Of a stretch of 30,331 bases of DNA, positions 8,424 through 16,218 are shown one piece after another. This DNA comes from UBA4615 sp044368415 (GTDB lineage: Bacteria > Pseudomonadota > Gammaproteobacteria > Burkholderiales > Burkholderiaceae_E). Within the stretch, counting starts at the first letter, position 1. Each line of letters starts with the position of its first letter. Below the pieces are notes generated by a model, which saw only the letters and a program-made list of their open reading frames with translations, did not search any database and had not been told where the DNA came from. Location: positions 1 through 30,331 of the forward strand of contig JBIPLJ010000051.1 of NCBI GenBank assembly GCA_044368415.1. Direction: 5' to 3'. Position numbers and translations under genes: made by a program.

Positions 8424-9494
8424 TCAGAAGAGTTCGAGCACCGCGTCGCTTTGCTTGGGCGCGAGATGCCCGGACGCCACCAGCGCCTCCCAGCCGAGCA
8501 CCTGGTTGCGGCCGGTCTGCTTGGCGTGATAGAGCGCCGCATCCGCACGGCCGAAGGCGCCGGCGGTGTCGTCGAGCGGGCCGATCCGCGTGTAACCGAT
8601 CGACACCGTCACGCGGCCGACACGGGAGAAGGTGCGCGACTCGATGCTGCCGCGCAGCCGTTCGAGGGGCGTACTCGCCGCCTCGGGCGCAGTGCGCGAG
8701 AGTACGACCACGAACTCCTCGCCGCCGAAGCGGTAGAGGCGATCGACCGGTCGGAACTGCGCGCGCATCATCTGCGCAAGCAGCAGCAGCACCTCGTCGC
8801 CGTAGAGGTGGCCGTATTCGTCGTTGATTCGCTTGAACCGGTCGACATCGACCACGGCGAGCCAGTGCGGCGCATCGGACGGGGCCGGCACGCGCGCGGG
8901 TGTCTCTTGGCCCCCCGTCTCGCGGGCGTCCGGCCCGACGACACCCGGCCCGCCCGCCGGGTCGTTCCGGAGCATGCGGTTGAAGTCCGCATCGAAGGTC
9001 CGCCGGTTGCGCAGCGAGGTCAGCGTGTCGTGCTCGCCGTAGTCGAGCAGCGCCAAGTGGTTGCGGTAGATCCGCAGCAGGTTCGCCACCGCCGCCTCGC
9101 GCTCGGGCGGCAGCGCCGCGTCCACACCATCGGCCTCGATCAGGCCGACCGGCTCGCGCTCCGAGAGCACCGGAAGGAGGTAGCCGCAGCGGGGCTCGGC
9201 GCGGCCGGACAGCCGCAGCGCGGCGCGTTCGGACAGGCAGCGCGCGCGCGAGCCGTCCACCTCGGGCAGCGATCTCGCATCGCAGTGGTCACTCAGCCGA
9301 CAGGTCCCCGCCGCAGTCGCCCGCAGCACCGGCCAGAGCCGGGCCCCGCCCTCGCAGGCCACCAAGCGCAGGTAGGTCACGCTGCGCGCATCGAGCATCG
9401 CGCGCAGCAGCTGCGCCACAGACGCTTCGAGCGAATCGCGGTCGCGCTCGGCGGTGAGGTCGGCTACGGTCTCGATCAGCGTGGGTGTCGGCAC
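8424..9494 (-). CDS. Diguanylate cyclase with N-terminal GAF-like domain
   Basis: A 356-residue protein predicted to make cyclic di-GMP from two GTP. Residues 1-150 look like a GAF-type sensor with several Cys residues. The GGDEF domain starts at DTLTSLRNRR (156-165), continues with VVDVDRFKRINDEYGHLYGD (215-234), and has an intact active-site GGEEF at 257-261. The inhibitory I-site RxxD (R248-P-V-D251) lies five residues before it, so product feedback is expected. A Gly/Pro-rich insertion of about 30 residues (179-208) splits the first strand region of the GGDEF domain. The start is a GTG at 9494 without an obvious strong ribosome site, so the exact N-terminus is uncertain. No transmembrane segment is seen, so it is probably cytoplasmic. 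Confidence 0.88.
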   Translation of the reverse strand: MPTPTLIETVADLTAERDRDSLEASVAQLLRAMLDARSVTYLRLVACEGGARLWPVLRATAAGTCRLSDHCDARSLPEVDGSRARCLSERAALRLSGRAEPRCGYLLPVLSEREPVGLIEADGVDAALPPEREAAVANLLRIYRNHLALLDYGEHDTLTSLRNRRTFDADFNRMLRNDPAGGPGVVGPDARETGGQETPARVPAPSDAPHWLAVVDVDRFKRINDEYGHLYGDEVLLLLAQMMRAQFRPVDRLYRFGGEEFVVVLSRTAPEAASTPLERLRGSIESRTFSRVGRVTVSIGYTRIGPLDDTAGAFGRADAALYHAKQTGRNQVLGWEALVASGHLAPKQSDAVLELF

Positions 9495-9594
9495 GAAGCG
9501 TACAGGGAGAGAAATCGGTCACGGCTGAACCACGCGGCACGCCGGGACGCATGGACCTGCGACCCCACGGCACCGCGGCGCTTAATGGTGTTAT

Positions 9595-9643
9595 CGGAGC
9601 GCGGCCCGCAGTACTTGAGCGACTTCAAGTCGGGCGCGCTCCG
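9595..9643 (-). terminator. Strong stem-loop after cobA, possible terminator
   Basis: CGGAGCGCG pairs with CGCGCTCCG, then CCCG with CGGG, then ACTTGA with TCAAGT, around a 6-nt loop. That gives about 19 bp with a 1-nt and a 4-nt bulge. It sits about 60 nt past the cobA stop and upstream of the diguanylate cyclase gene. The sequence after it on the minus strand is A/T-richer than its surroundings but has no real U-tract. Confidence 0.45.
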
Positions 9644-9704
9644 TAGGGGTCCGCAGAGCGGTCGCGGCGACCCGCGAATGGGGTCGTTCGGTACGCCGGC
9701 CGGA

Positions 9705-10535
9705 TCAGTCGACGGTGAGCGGCGCCGGTTCGGCCTCGGTCGGGCGGACGTGGAGCCGCCGCCGGGCAGCGGCGATCGCACGGCGATCTGCCATGGCCCA
9801 CCCGACCAGCAGCACGACTGGCCGATCGTCGACCTCCAGGCCGCCGGCGGCGAGCGCCCCGAGCGTCGTTCGCTCGACGGACTGCCCGGGCCAAGACGCA
9901 GCCCGCACGGCCACCGCCGGCGTGTCGGCTGGGAAACCCCGCGCGCACAGGGTCCGCGCGCAGCGTCCGGCCAGGCGGCCAGCCATGTACAGGACCACGG
10001 TCCCCGCGGGCGACAGGCCCTCGGCCCAGCCCGCGCCGGCGTCGCCGTCGTGTCCGGGCTCGCCGCGGCCGACCCTGGGCGTCACGATGTCCAGGCGTCG
10101 GGCGACGCCGCGCCGCGTCAGCGAGTGCCCGGCCGCGGCAGCGGCGGCGCCAGCCGCGGTGATGCCCGGCACGATCTCCCAGTCGATGCCGGCCGCCTCG
10201 AGCGCGTCGATCTCCTCGTCGAGCCGGCCGAACACCGTCGGATCGCCGCCCTTCAGGCGCACCACCACCGCATGGCGGCGCGCAGCGTCGACCAGGGCGC
10301 GGTCGATCCAGGCCTGCTCCGCCGAGGCGCCGTCGCAGCGCTTGCCGACCGCAATCAGGTCGGCCGCCGGCGCCCATTCGAGTACGGCATCAGTCAGCAG
10401 CGCGTCGTGCAGCACGACGTCGGCGCGCGCGAGCACGCGGATCGCGCGCACGGTCAGCAGGTCGGCGGCGCCGGGACCGGCGCCGACGAACCAGACCTTG
10501 CCCGTGGCGACGGGCTGCCCGGCCGGCAGGCTCAC
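9705..10535 (-). CDS. cobA: Uroporphyrinogen-III C-methyltransferase (SUMT)
   Basis: A 276-residue SAM-dependent methyltransferase that converts uroporphyrinogen III to precorrin-2, the entry to sirohaem and cobalamin. Visible family motifs are VGAGPGAADLLTVRA near the N-terminus, DVVLHDALL, VVRLKGGDPTVFGR, the glycine-rich PGITAAGAAAA, and GTVVLYMAG. The GTG start at 10535 shares bases with the TGA of the upstream DUF934 gene (GTGA), so the two are translationally coupled. Reading further upstream would only run into that gene's coding region. It lacks the CysG N-terminal oxidase/chelatase domain, so the rest of sirohaem synthesis must be encoded elsewhere. Its place behind a sirohaem enzyme indicates cofactor supply. 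The C-terminal tail is slightly extended and rich in Arg and Ala. Confidence 0.9.
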   Translation of the reverse strand: MSLPAGQPVATGKVWFVGAGPGAADLLTVRAIRVLARADVVLHDALLTDAVLEWAPAADLIAVGKRCDGASAEQAWIDRALVDAARRHAVVVRLKGGDPTVFGRLDEEIDALEAAGIDWEIVPGITAAGAAAAAAGHSLTRRGVARRLDIVTPRVGRGEPGHDGDAGAGWAEGLSPAGTVVLYMAGRLAGRCARTLCARGFPADTPAVAVRAASWPGQSVERTTLGALAAGGLEVDDRPVVLLVGWAMADRRAIAAARRRLHVRPTEAEPAPLTVD

Positions 10536-11047
10536 GCCGCGCTCGCCTCGGTCGGTGTGCCCCGGCGGCGGAACAGCGGCACCGACTCGTCGGTGGCGGT
10601 CTGGTAGCGCACGCTGAAGTCGCCGAAGGCGGCGAGCGAGGCTGGCACGTCCTGGTCGGCGCGCAGCGCGAAGCTGTCGAAGCCGCAGCGCGCCATCGCA
10701 AACAGCTGGTCGCGCAGCACGTCGCCGACCGCACGCAGCTCGCCACGCCAGCCGTGCCGCTCGCGAAGCAGCCGCGCGCTCGAATAGCCGCGGCCGTCGG
10801 TGAAGCTCGGGAACGACACCGCGAGCAGCGCGAAGCGGCCGAGGTCGCCCGTGATCGCGGCCGGATCGTCTGAGGGAGACAGCAGGATGCCGAGCCGCCC
10901 GGGCCGGGCCGACCAGAGCGCGGCGCGCTCGACCCATTCGACCAGCGGGATCAACGCGTCGGCGTCCGGTGGGATGGAACCGGCGTCGCCGTCGAACCCG
11001 TGCCAGGTGTCAGGCCGGAGCCCGTTCCGATCGATCAGCGTTGCCAT
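10532..11047 (-). CDS. DUF934 protein of the sulfite-reduction operon
   Basis: A 171-residue protein of the DUF934 family, which is found almost always next to haemoprotein sulfite/nitrite reductases in proteobacteria. The hallmark SFPSFTDGRGYSSARLLRER is present, followed by GELRAVGDVLRDQLFAMARCGFDSFAL. No cofactor motif or membrane segment is visible. Its biochemical role is not established; by context it assists sulfite or nitrite reduction. The ATG at 11047 lies inside the last 38 nt of the reductase gene, and the stop overlaps the cobA start by 4 nt, so all three are probably one transcription and translation unit. The start is supported by family homology beginning right after it. Confidence 0.85.
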   Translation of the reverse strand: MATLIDRNGLRPDTWHGFDGDAGSIPPDADALIPLVEWVERAALWSARPGRLGILLSPSDDPAAITGDLGRFALLAVSFPSFTDGRGYSSARLLRERHGWRGELRAVGDVLRDQLFAMARCGFDSFALRADQDVPASLAAFGDFSVRYQTATDESVPLFRRRGTPTEASAA

Positions 11048-12692
11048 AGACAGATGCCTTGAAGGGTTCGATGCCGAGGCGCTGCACGACGTCGATGAAG
11101 CGCTCGTCGACCGACTCGCGCCGCTCGACGTAGGTACGGACCAGCCGCGCGATGACTTCCGGGATCTCGCCGCGCGAGAACGACGGGCCGATGATCCGGC
11201 CGATGGCGGCCTTCGGGCCCTGCACGCCGCCGAGCGAGACCTGATACCACTCCTCACCGGCCTTGTCGACGCCGAGGATGCCGATGTGACCGACGTGATG
11301 GTGCCCGCAGGAGTTGATACAGCCCGAGATGTTCAGCTCGATCTCGCCGATGTCGAACAGGTCGTCGAGGTCGTCGAAGCGGGCCTGGATCGACTGCGCG
11401 ACCGGGATCGACACCGCGTTGGCCAGCGAGCAGAAATCGCCGCCCGGACAGGCGATGATGTCGGTGAGCAGCCCGACGTTCGGCGCCGCGAGCTTCGCAG
11501 CCTTCAGCACCGCGTACAGCTCGGGCAGCGCAGCGCGCTCGACGTCGGGCAGCACCAGGTTCTGGTGATGGCTCACGCGGATCTCGCCGAAGCCGAAGCG
11601 GTCGGCGGCGTCGGCCACCACCCGCATCTGATCGCTGGTCGCATCGCCCGGGGCCACGCCGTGCGCCTTCAGCGACACGGTGACCGAGCGGTAGCCGGGG
11701 ACCTTATGCGGCGTCGCGCTGCGAGCGACCCAGGCGGTGAAGCCGGGGGCGTCCGACAGCGCGCCGTCCAGCACCTCAGGATGCTCGGCGAGCATCCGAT
11801 AGGCCGGCGGCGCGAAGGCCGCGCTCATCTGCGCGAGCACCGCGTCGTCGAGCGTGGACGGCCCGCCTCGCAGCGCCGCCCACTCGGTCTCGACCTGCTC
11901 GGTGAACGCGGCCGCGCCGAGCTCGCGCACGAGGATCTTGATCCGCGCCTTGTACTTGTTGTCGCGCCGCCCGAAGCGGTTGTAGACACGCAGGATCGCG
12001 TCCAGGTAGTTGAGCAGCTCGCGCTCCGGCAGGAACGCACGGATCAGCGGCGCCACCACCGGCGTGCGGCCGAGGCCGCCGCCCGCCCAGACCTCGAAGC
12101 CGAGCGCACCTGCCTCGTCGCGCACCACGCGCAGCCCGATGTCGTGAACCTGGACCGCGGCCCGGTCGGCACGGGCGGCCGACACCGCGATCTTGAACTT
12201 ACGGGGCAGGAAGGCAAATTCCGGATGCAGCGTCGACCACTGGCGGATCAGCTCGCAGTAGGGGCGCGGGTCGACCAGCTCGTCGCGGGCGACGCCGGCG
12301 AAGTGGTCGGTCGTCGTGTTGCGTACGCAGTTGCCACTGGTCTGGATGGCGTGCATCTCGACCGAGGCCAGTTCGGCGAGGATGTCCGGCACCGCCTCGA
12401 GCGCCGGCCAGTTCAGTTGCAGGTTCTGGCGGGTGCTGAAATGTCCGTAGCCGCGGTCGTAGCGGTCGGCGATGTCGGCGAGCTTGTGCAGCTGGACGGA
12501 CGACAGCGTGCCGTAGGGGATCGCGATGCGCAGCATCGGCGCGTGCTTCTGCACGTACAGGCCGTTTTGCAGCCGCAGCGGACGGAAGTCGTCCTCGGAC
12601 AGCTCGCCGGCGAGGAATCGTCGGGTCTGGTCGCGGAACTGCGCGACCCGCTCGTCGACCAGTGCTTGATCGAAATCGTCGTAGCGGTACAT
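11010..12692 (-). CDS. cysI: Sirohaem/4Fe-4S nitrite/sulfite reductase haemoprotein
   Basis: A 560-residue assimilatory reductase expected to reduce sulfite to sulfide (or nitrite to ammonia) with six electrons. The [4Fe-4S]-sirohaem cysteines are intact: C415-x5-C421 within ACPGGDFCSLA and C458-x3-C462 within NISGCINSCGHHH. The sirohaem-binding segments GYGHFSTRQNLQLNW (81-95) and TSGNCVRNTTTDH (118-130) are present, and the duplicated ferredoxin-like architecture fits the length. The ATG at 12692 starts MYRYDDFDQALV, typical of the betaproteobacterial members. Sequence alone does not separate sulfite from nitrite; the DUF934 and cobA neighbours favour sulfite. cysH, cysD and cysN, often found between DUF934 and cobA in related bacteria, are absent here. 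Confidence 0.88.
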   Translation of the reverse strand: MYRYDDFDQALVDERVAQFRDQTRRFLAGELSEDDFRPLRLQNGLYVQKHAPMLRIAIPYGTLSSVQLHKLADIADRYDRGYGHFSTRQNLQLNWPALEAVPDILAELASVEMHAIQTSGNCVRNTTTDHFAGVARDELVDPRPYCELIRQWSTLHPEFAFLPRKFKIAVSAARADRAAVQVHDIGLRVVRDEAGALGFEVWAGGGLGRTPVVAPLIRAFLPERELLNYLDAILRVYNRFGRRDNKYKARIKILVRELGAAAFTEQVETEWAALRGGPSTLDDAVLAQMSAAFAPPAYRMLAEHPEVLDGALSDAPGFTAWVARSATPHKVPGYRSVTVSLKAHGVAPGDATSDQMRVVADAADRFGFGEIRVSHHQNLVLPDVERAALPELYAVLKAAKLAAPNVGLLTDIIACPGGDFCSLANAVSIPVAQSIQARFDDLDDLFDIGEIELNISGCINSCGHHHVGHIGILGVDKAGEEWYQVSLGGVQGPKAAIGRIIGPSFSRGEIPEVIARLVRTYVERRESVDERFIDVVQRLGIEPFKASVYGNADRSERAPA

Positions 12693-12818
12693 GGTCCGGA
12701 TCGGGGCCCCTGGGTCAGCCCCGCAGCCTAGGGGCTAGGGTGCGGGAGGCAAACGACCCGGATGTGCTGAGCAAATGCTGGCGGCGTCTAACGGCGTGCC
12801 GGCCCCTATCCGCCCCGC

Positions 12819-13409
12819 TCAGTATGTCTCGAAATGCAGCCGCCCCTCGGCCTTCATCCGCGCGTGCAGCCCCGGCCAATCGATGCCGTGGGTCGCGGAT
12901 ACGTCGCGCAGCGCCTCGAGCACACCCGCCTCCATGCCCTTCAGGCCGCAGACATAGACGTGAGTGGCCTCGTCTTTCAGCACCGCTGCCAGGTCGGCAG
13001 AGCGCTCGCGCATCGCGTCCTGCACGATCGAGTACTGGCGCGCAGGGCGGGCCCGGCCATTGGCGTCGGTGCCGGGCGGCAGGATGCCGAGCGACTGCCC
13101 CTCGAGCACCGGGAGCGGCGTCGAACCGAAGTCGAGCACGATATGGTGCGTGTCGCTGTCGGTGCCGAGCTCGGTCACGCGATCGTTGCCCGCGACCATC
13201 GCCGTCACCGGATTGCGGTGCGTATAGAGGTTGACGTACGGATGTGCGGCCGACCATGGCGGCACCTGCGAGCCGGGCAGGAGGTCGGCGCCGACCGGCG
13301 CCGCGGCCGGCGCGCCCTCGACACCCTCGGCCGCTTGGGCACCCGCGTCGGCCGCCTCGGGGACCGCCAGGCCGAGCGCCTTCTCCGATGGCAGCTCGTC
13401 CCAGGTCTC
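12819..13409 (-). pseudogene. boxA: boxA remnant (benzoyl-CoA 2,3-epoxidase reductase), internally deleted and 5'-truncated
   Basis: Reading from the right, the frame gives a WDELP-containing linker, then PPWSAAHPYVNLYTHRNPV and VLEGQSLGILPPGTDANG, and PARQYSI. It then jumps at about 13025/13026 straight to VQDAMRERSADLAAVLK, YVCGLKGMEAGV and the terminal HFETY. Intact BoxA has roughly 140 residues between YSI and VQD, carrying much of the FAD- and NADPH-binding domain (estimated from memory of the family). The two N-terminal ferredoxin-type 4Fe-4S motifs are also missing, because the homology stops near 13409 where an opposite-strand gene fragment begins. The remaining reading frame has no stop or frameshift, so the deletion is recent or reflects an assembly error. 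It should not be functional in its epoxidase role. Confidence 0.72.
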
Positions 13410-13706
13410 GCGCGCTTTCACGACGACGTCGACTCGGCCTTCTTCGGCTGGGTCGACGCCTGGCTCGATCCGGCGTTCCGCGCCTGGTCGATCGAACACC
13501 TGCTCGGCGCGATCCGACGCCCGGTGCTGGCGATCCAGGGCCATGGCGACGAGTACGGCACGATGGCGCAGATCGACGCGATCGAGCGCGCCGTGCCCGG
13601 TGCGCGTTCGCTGCGCCTCGAGGGCTGCGGGCATTCACCGCACCGGGATTGCCCCGACGCGGTCATCGAAGCGGCGCTGGCTTTCGTGCGCCGGCCCGTG
13701 CTCTAG
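13407..13706 (+). pseudogene. 3' fragment of an alpha/beta-hydrolase gene
   Basis: The plus-strand frame gives LARFHDDVDSAFFGWVDAWL, then a PVLAIQGHGDEYGTMAQID stretch (the region of the catalytic Asp) and LEGCGHSPHRDCPDAV (the catalytic His), ending at a TAG. These are the last 100 or so residues of an alpha/beta-hydrolase. The N-terminal two thirds, with the nucleophile elbow, are missing: upstream the frame is only the antisense of the boxA fragment. Such hydrolases occur in benzoyl-CoA (box) clusters, so both fragments may be the ends of one lost box locus. There is no start codon at a sensible place. Confidence 0.7.
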
Positions 13707-13707
13707 A

Positions 13708-13767
13708 CAATGCTGCGCGCCGCCGATCGCGCGTTTGCAATGCTGCGCGCCGCCGACCGCGCGTTTG
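13708..13767. repeat. Two tandem copies of a 30-bp unit
   Basis: Two adjacent 30-bp copies begin CAATGCTGCGCGCCGCCGA and end GCGCGTTTG, differing at one base (T in the first copy, C in the second). The unit length is a multiple of three, so a reading frame passes through unbroken. It starts directly after the stop of the hydrolase fragment. Confidence 0.85.
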
Positions 13768-13856
13768 TGCGGGTCAAGGGCGAGGGCCCGCTCGAGGGGC
13801 CGTCGGCGGCGCTGCGCGACGCCCCCGAGCGACTCGGCCGCTTGCGCACGGTCTGA
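13710..13856 (+). CDS. Possible 48-residue ORF spanning the tandem repeat
   Basis: ATG at 13710 to TGA at 13854-13856. The product begins MLRAADRAFA and repeats MLRAADRAF before a basic/acidic tail ending RLGRLRTV. No family is recognised and no ribosome site is clear. It starts 3 nt after the end of the hydrolase fragment, on the same strand. It may be another remnant of the same lost locus rather than a working gene. Confidence 0.25.
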   Translation: MLRAADRAFAMLRAADRAFVRVKGEGPLEGPSAALRDAPERLGRLRTV

Positions 13857-13862
13857 GCCCAC

Positions 13863-15128
13863 TCAGCGCAGCGGCTCCAGCAATCGGTCGCGCGTCGCCG
13901 CAAAGCAGCGCGGCGGCACCAGGCCCTGGTGGTAGCTGCCCAGCTCGTCGGACCGTGCGCCGGCCGGCGGCAGGCCGCTACGCAGCACCGGATCCTGCTC
14001 GACGTCGAGCACCGTCACCGTCGCACCGCGCGCGGCGAAGTCGGCCGCCGCGCGCGTGGTGTTCGAGAAGGGCACGACCGGGTCGCGCGCCCCGCCGCAC
14101 AGCAGCACCGTTGCGGCCGGCCGCCAGCCGATCACCGAGTTCGCCTGCAGCACGGTGCCCAGCTGCGAGCCGCCCTGCAGCAGTTCGGCGGCGCTGGTGC
14201 CGAGCACGTCGCCCAGCCGCAGCAGCGCGCTGCGCGCGGTGCCCGAGCTGCCCACCGGCACAGTCAGCAGCGGCAGGAGCTGCACGCTCTCGGTGAAAGT
14301 GCCCGAGAGGTCGTACGGGCCGGACATCGCGCCGGTCGCCACCGGCGCATACACGCCCTCGGGCCGGTCGCGCTCGATCGCGCGCTCGATCGCCAGCGCC
14401 GCGTGCCCGCCCTGTGAGTAGCCGACGACGGCCAGCCGACCGGATTCAGCCACGCCGAGCCGCGACAGCAGCGTGCGGGCGGCGCGCAGCGCGTCGATGC
14501 CGGTGCGCGCCTCGGACTCGGCGTGCAGGTACGGGTGGTAAGGGAAGGTGGACCGTGCGTAGCCGAGGTAATCGGAGGCCACCACCACCCAGCCACGGGC
14601 GGCGAAGAAGGCGGCCACTGCCTGCGTCTCGCGGTCGTCGGGCGTCGTCATCGAGCGGTTGCGGTCGAGGTCGGTGCCGCGCGAGTACGACAGCAGCGAA
14701 TACGGGCCCGGGCAGCCCGCGCCGCCCGGCACCATCACCGCGCCGGACGCGTTGGTCGGCTCACCCTTGGGGCCGGTCGTCGGATGGAAGATTGCGTGGA
14801 GGGTCACGTCGCAGCGCGCAGGCCCGAGCTGGGCGGTCCATCCCTGCGCAGCGGCAGCGGCTTCGAGCGTCGCCTTCGGCAGCGGCGCAACCACCGAGGT
14901 GTCGATCAGCCAGGCAGGCTGAGGCGGGGCGACCTGTGTCACACCGCCGACCGCGGTCGGCGGCGTGACGATCGCGACGGGCGGCGCCGCGGGGTCGTCG
15001 TCATGGCCGCAGCCGGCGACGAGGACCGCGAGGCAGGCGGCGACCCATGCGGGGGAAAACGGCGCACGGGCGCGGGTCGGGCGCGCGGCGGCGTCGGGCT
15101 GTGCGATGGAGCGGCAATTGTCTGTCAT
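13863..15128 (-). CDS. Secreted lipase-like alpha/beta-hydrolase lipoprotein
   Basis: A 421-residue predicted lipoprotein. A signal peptide with hydrophobic core AWVAACLAVLVAG ends in a lipobox with Cys40 (LVAGC), followed by an Asp-rich and Pro-rich linker. The catalytic triad is visible: nucleophile S238 in GYSQG, acid D349 in GGARDPVVPF, and H400 in SYHQG. The segment SYSRGTDLDRNRS and the long prolipase-like middle resemble secretory lipases (LIP-type) that cleave esters. Substrate is unknown. The Asp residues right after the lipid-modified Cys could affect sorting between the two membranes. The ATG at 15128 was preferred to the GTG one codon upstream. It is a lone minus-strand gene, ending 6 nt from the small plus-strand ORF. 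Confidence 0.82.
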   Translation of the reverse strand: MTDNCRSIAQPDAAARPTRARAPFSPAWVAACLAVLVAGCGHDDDPAAPPVAIVTPPTAVGGVTQVAPPQPAWLIDTSVVAPLPKATLEAAAAAQGWTAQLGPARCDVTLHAIFHPTTGPKGEPTNASGAVMVPGGAGCPGPYSLLSYSRGTDLDRNRSMTTPDDRETQAVAAFFAARGWVVVASDYLGYARSTFPYHPYLHAESEARTGIDALRAARTLLSRLGVAESGRLAVVGYSQGGHAALAIERAIERDRPEGVYAPVATGAMSGPYDLSGTFTESVQLLPLLTVPVGSSGTARSALLRLGDVLGTSAAELLQGGSQLGTVLQANSVIGWRPAATVLLCGGARDPVVPFSNTTRAAADFAARGATVTVLDVEQDPVLRSGLPPAGARSDELGSYHQGLVPPRCFAATRDRLLEPLR

Positions 15129-15225
15129 CACACGAGTGTGCCGTGGGCGAGCTGGCTTCGCTGTCCGGTCGGGTGGGAGTTCGGACCGCCACGGCGTGGG
15201 AGGCCGCGGGGCCGCCTACGCCACT

Positions 15226-16218
15226 TCAGCCCGAGTGCGAGGCGCGTTCGAGCCGGTCGCGCAGTGCGTCCCAATCGGCGCCCACGGGCGGCGCCTCGAC
15301 GAGGATGCGTCGCAGCCCGAGTCGGTCGAGGCGGCGCAGCACCTCGTACAGCGCCGCCTCGCGGCCGGCGGCATCGGCCGCGGCCGGCTCCCAGTGGCCG
15401 ACTGCGGTTGCAAGTGGCCAGGCCGACCAGATCGCGACCTGCGCAGGACCGAGCGCCACGGCGCGCGCCGCGATCGCGTCGGCCGCATGCAGCTCGACCG
15501 GGGTGGCCGGCTGGTAGTGCGCGGCCAGCGTGCCCGAGGTGCGCGGCGCGTCGGCGTCCCGATCGGCGACCGGCTCGCCCAGCACCGCCTCGATCGCGTC
15601 GCGGCCGATACGCCCGGGCCGCAGCAGCACCGCCCGCCCGCGGCTCAGGTCGACGATGGTCGACTCCACGCCGACTTCAGCCGCGCCGCCATCGAGCACC
15701 ATGGGCGCGTCTGCGCCGAGATCGTCGATCACATGCTCGGCGCGGGTGGGGCTCACCCGCCCGAAGCGGTTCGCCGAGGGCGCGGCCACGCCGCTGCCGC
15801 CGAGCGCGACGAAACGCTCGAGCAGCGCACGCGCGACCGGATGCGAGGGGCAGCGCAGCCCGATGCTCGTCTGCCCGCCGCAGGCCCAGGCGGGCGCACC
15901 CTCGGCGCGTGGCAGCACCAGCGTCAGCGGCCCGGGCCAGAACGCCGCGACCAGCCGCCCAGCACGCACGTCCACGTCCGCCCAGCGCCGGGCCTGTGCA
16001 AGGTCCGACACATGGACGATCAGCGGATGCCCGGGCGGGCGGCCCTTGGTGAGGTAGATGCGCTCGACAGCGTCGCGCTGCGCGGCATCGGCGCCCAGCC
16101 CGTAGACGGTCTCGGTCGGCAGTGCCACGAGGCCACCGGCGAGCAGCACACGCGCGGCTCGGTCGATTGCCGCCTCGGTCGCCGGCTCGACGGCGCCGGC
16201 GCGCCCCACCGCCCTCAC
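15226..16218 (-). CDS. tsaC: L-threonylcarbamoyladenylate synthase (Sua5/YrdC/YwlC type)
   Basis: A 330-residue enzyme that makes threonylcarbamoyl-AMP from threonine, bicarbonate and ATP for the t6A37 modification of tRNAs. The YrdC domain motifs are present: PTETVYGLG (34-42), KGRPPGHPL (58-66) and SGVAAPSANRFGRVSPT (142-158). The length and the region after about 210 indicate the longer Sua5 form with a C-terminal domain rather than a stand-alone YrdC. The GTG at 16218 shares bases with the purK TGA (GTGA overlap), so the genes are coupled, in the order purE-purK-tsaC. A second in-frame GTG three codons later is an alternative start. Confidence 0.9.
   Translation of the reverse strand: MRAVGRAGAVEPATEAAIDRAARVLLAGGLVALPTETVYGLGADAAQRDAVERIYLTKGRPPGHPLIVHVSDLAQARRWADVDVRAGRLVAAFWPGPLTLVLPRAEGAPAWACGGQTSIGLRCPSHPVARALLERFVALGGSGVAAPSANRFGRVSPTRAEHVIDDLGADAPMVLDGGAAEVGVESTIVDLSRGRAVLLRPGRIGRDAIEAVLGEPVADRDADAPRTSGTLAAHYQPATPVELHAADAIAARAVALGPAQVAIWSAWPLATAVGHWEPAAADAAGREAALYEVLRRLDRLGLRRILVEAPPVGADWDALRDRLERASHSG

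Noticed and set aside
12834..13412. N-terminal extension of the plus-strand alpha/beta-hydrolase frame
   Set aside because: This part is the antisense of the boxA fragment, with no hydrolase fold motif or nucleophile elbow.
13410..13634. N-terminal extension of the boxA reading frame on the minus strand
   Set aside because: It is the antisense of the hydrolase fragment and lacks the expected ferredoxin cysteine motifs.
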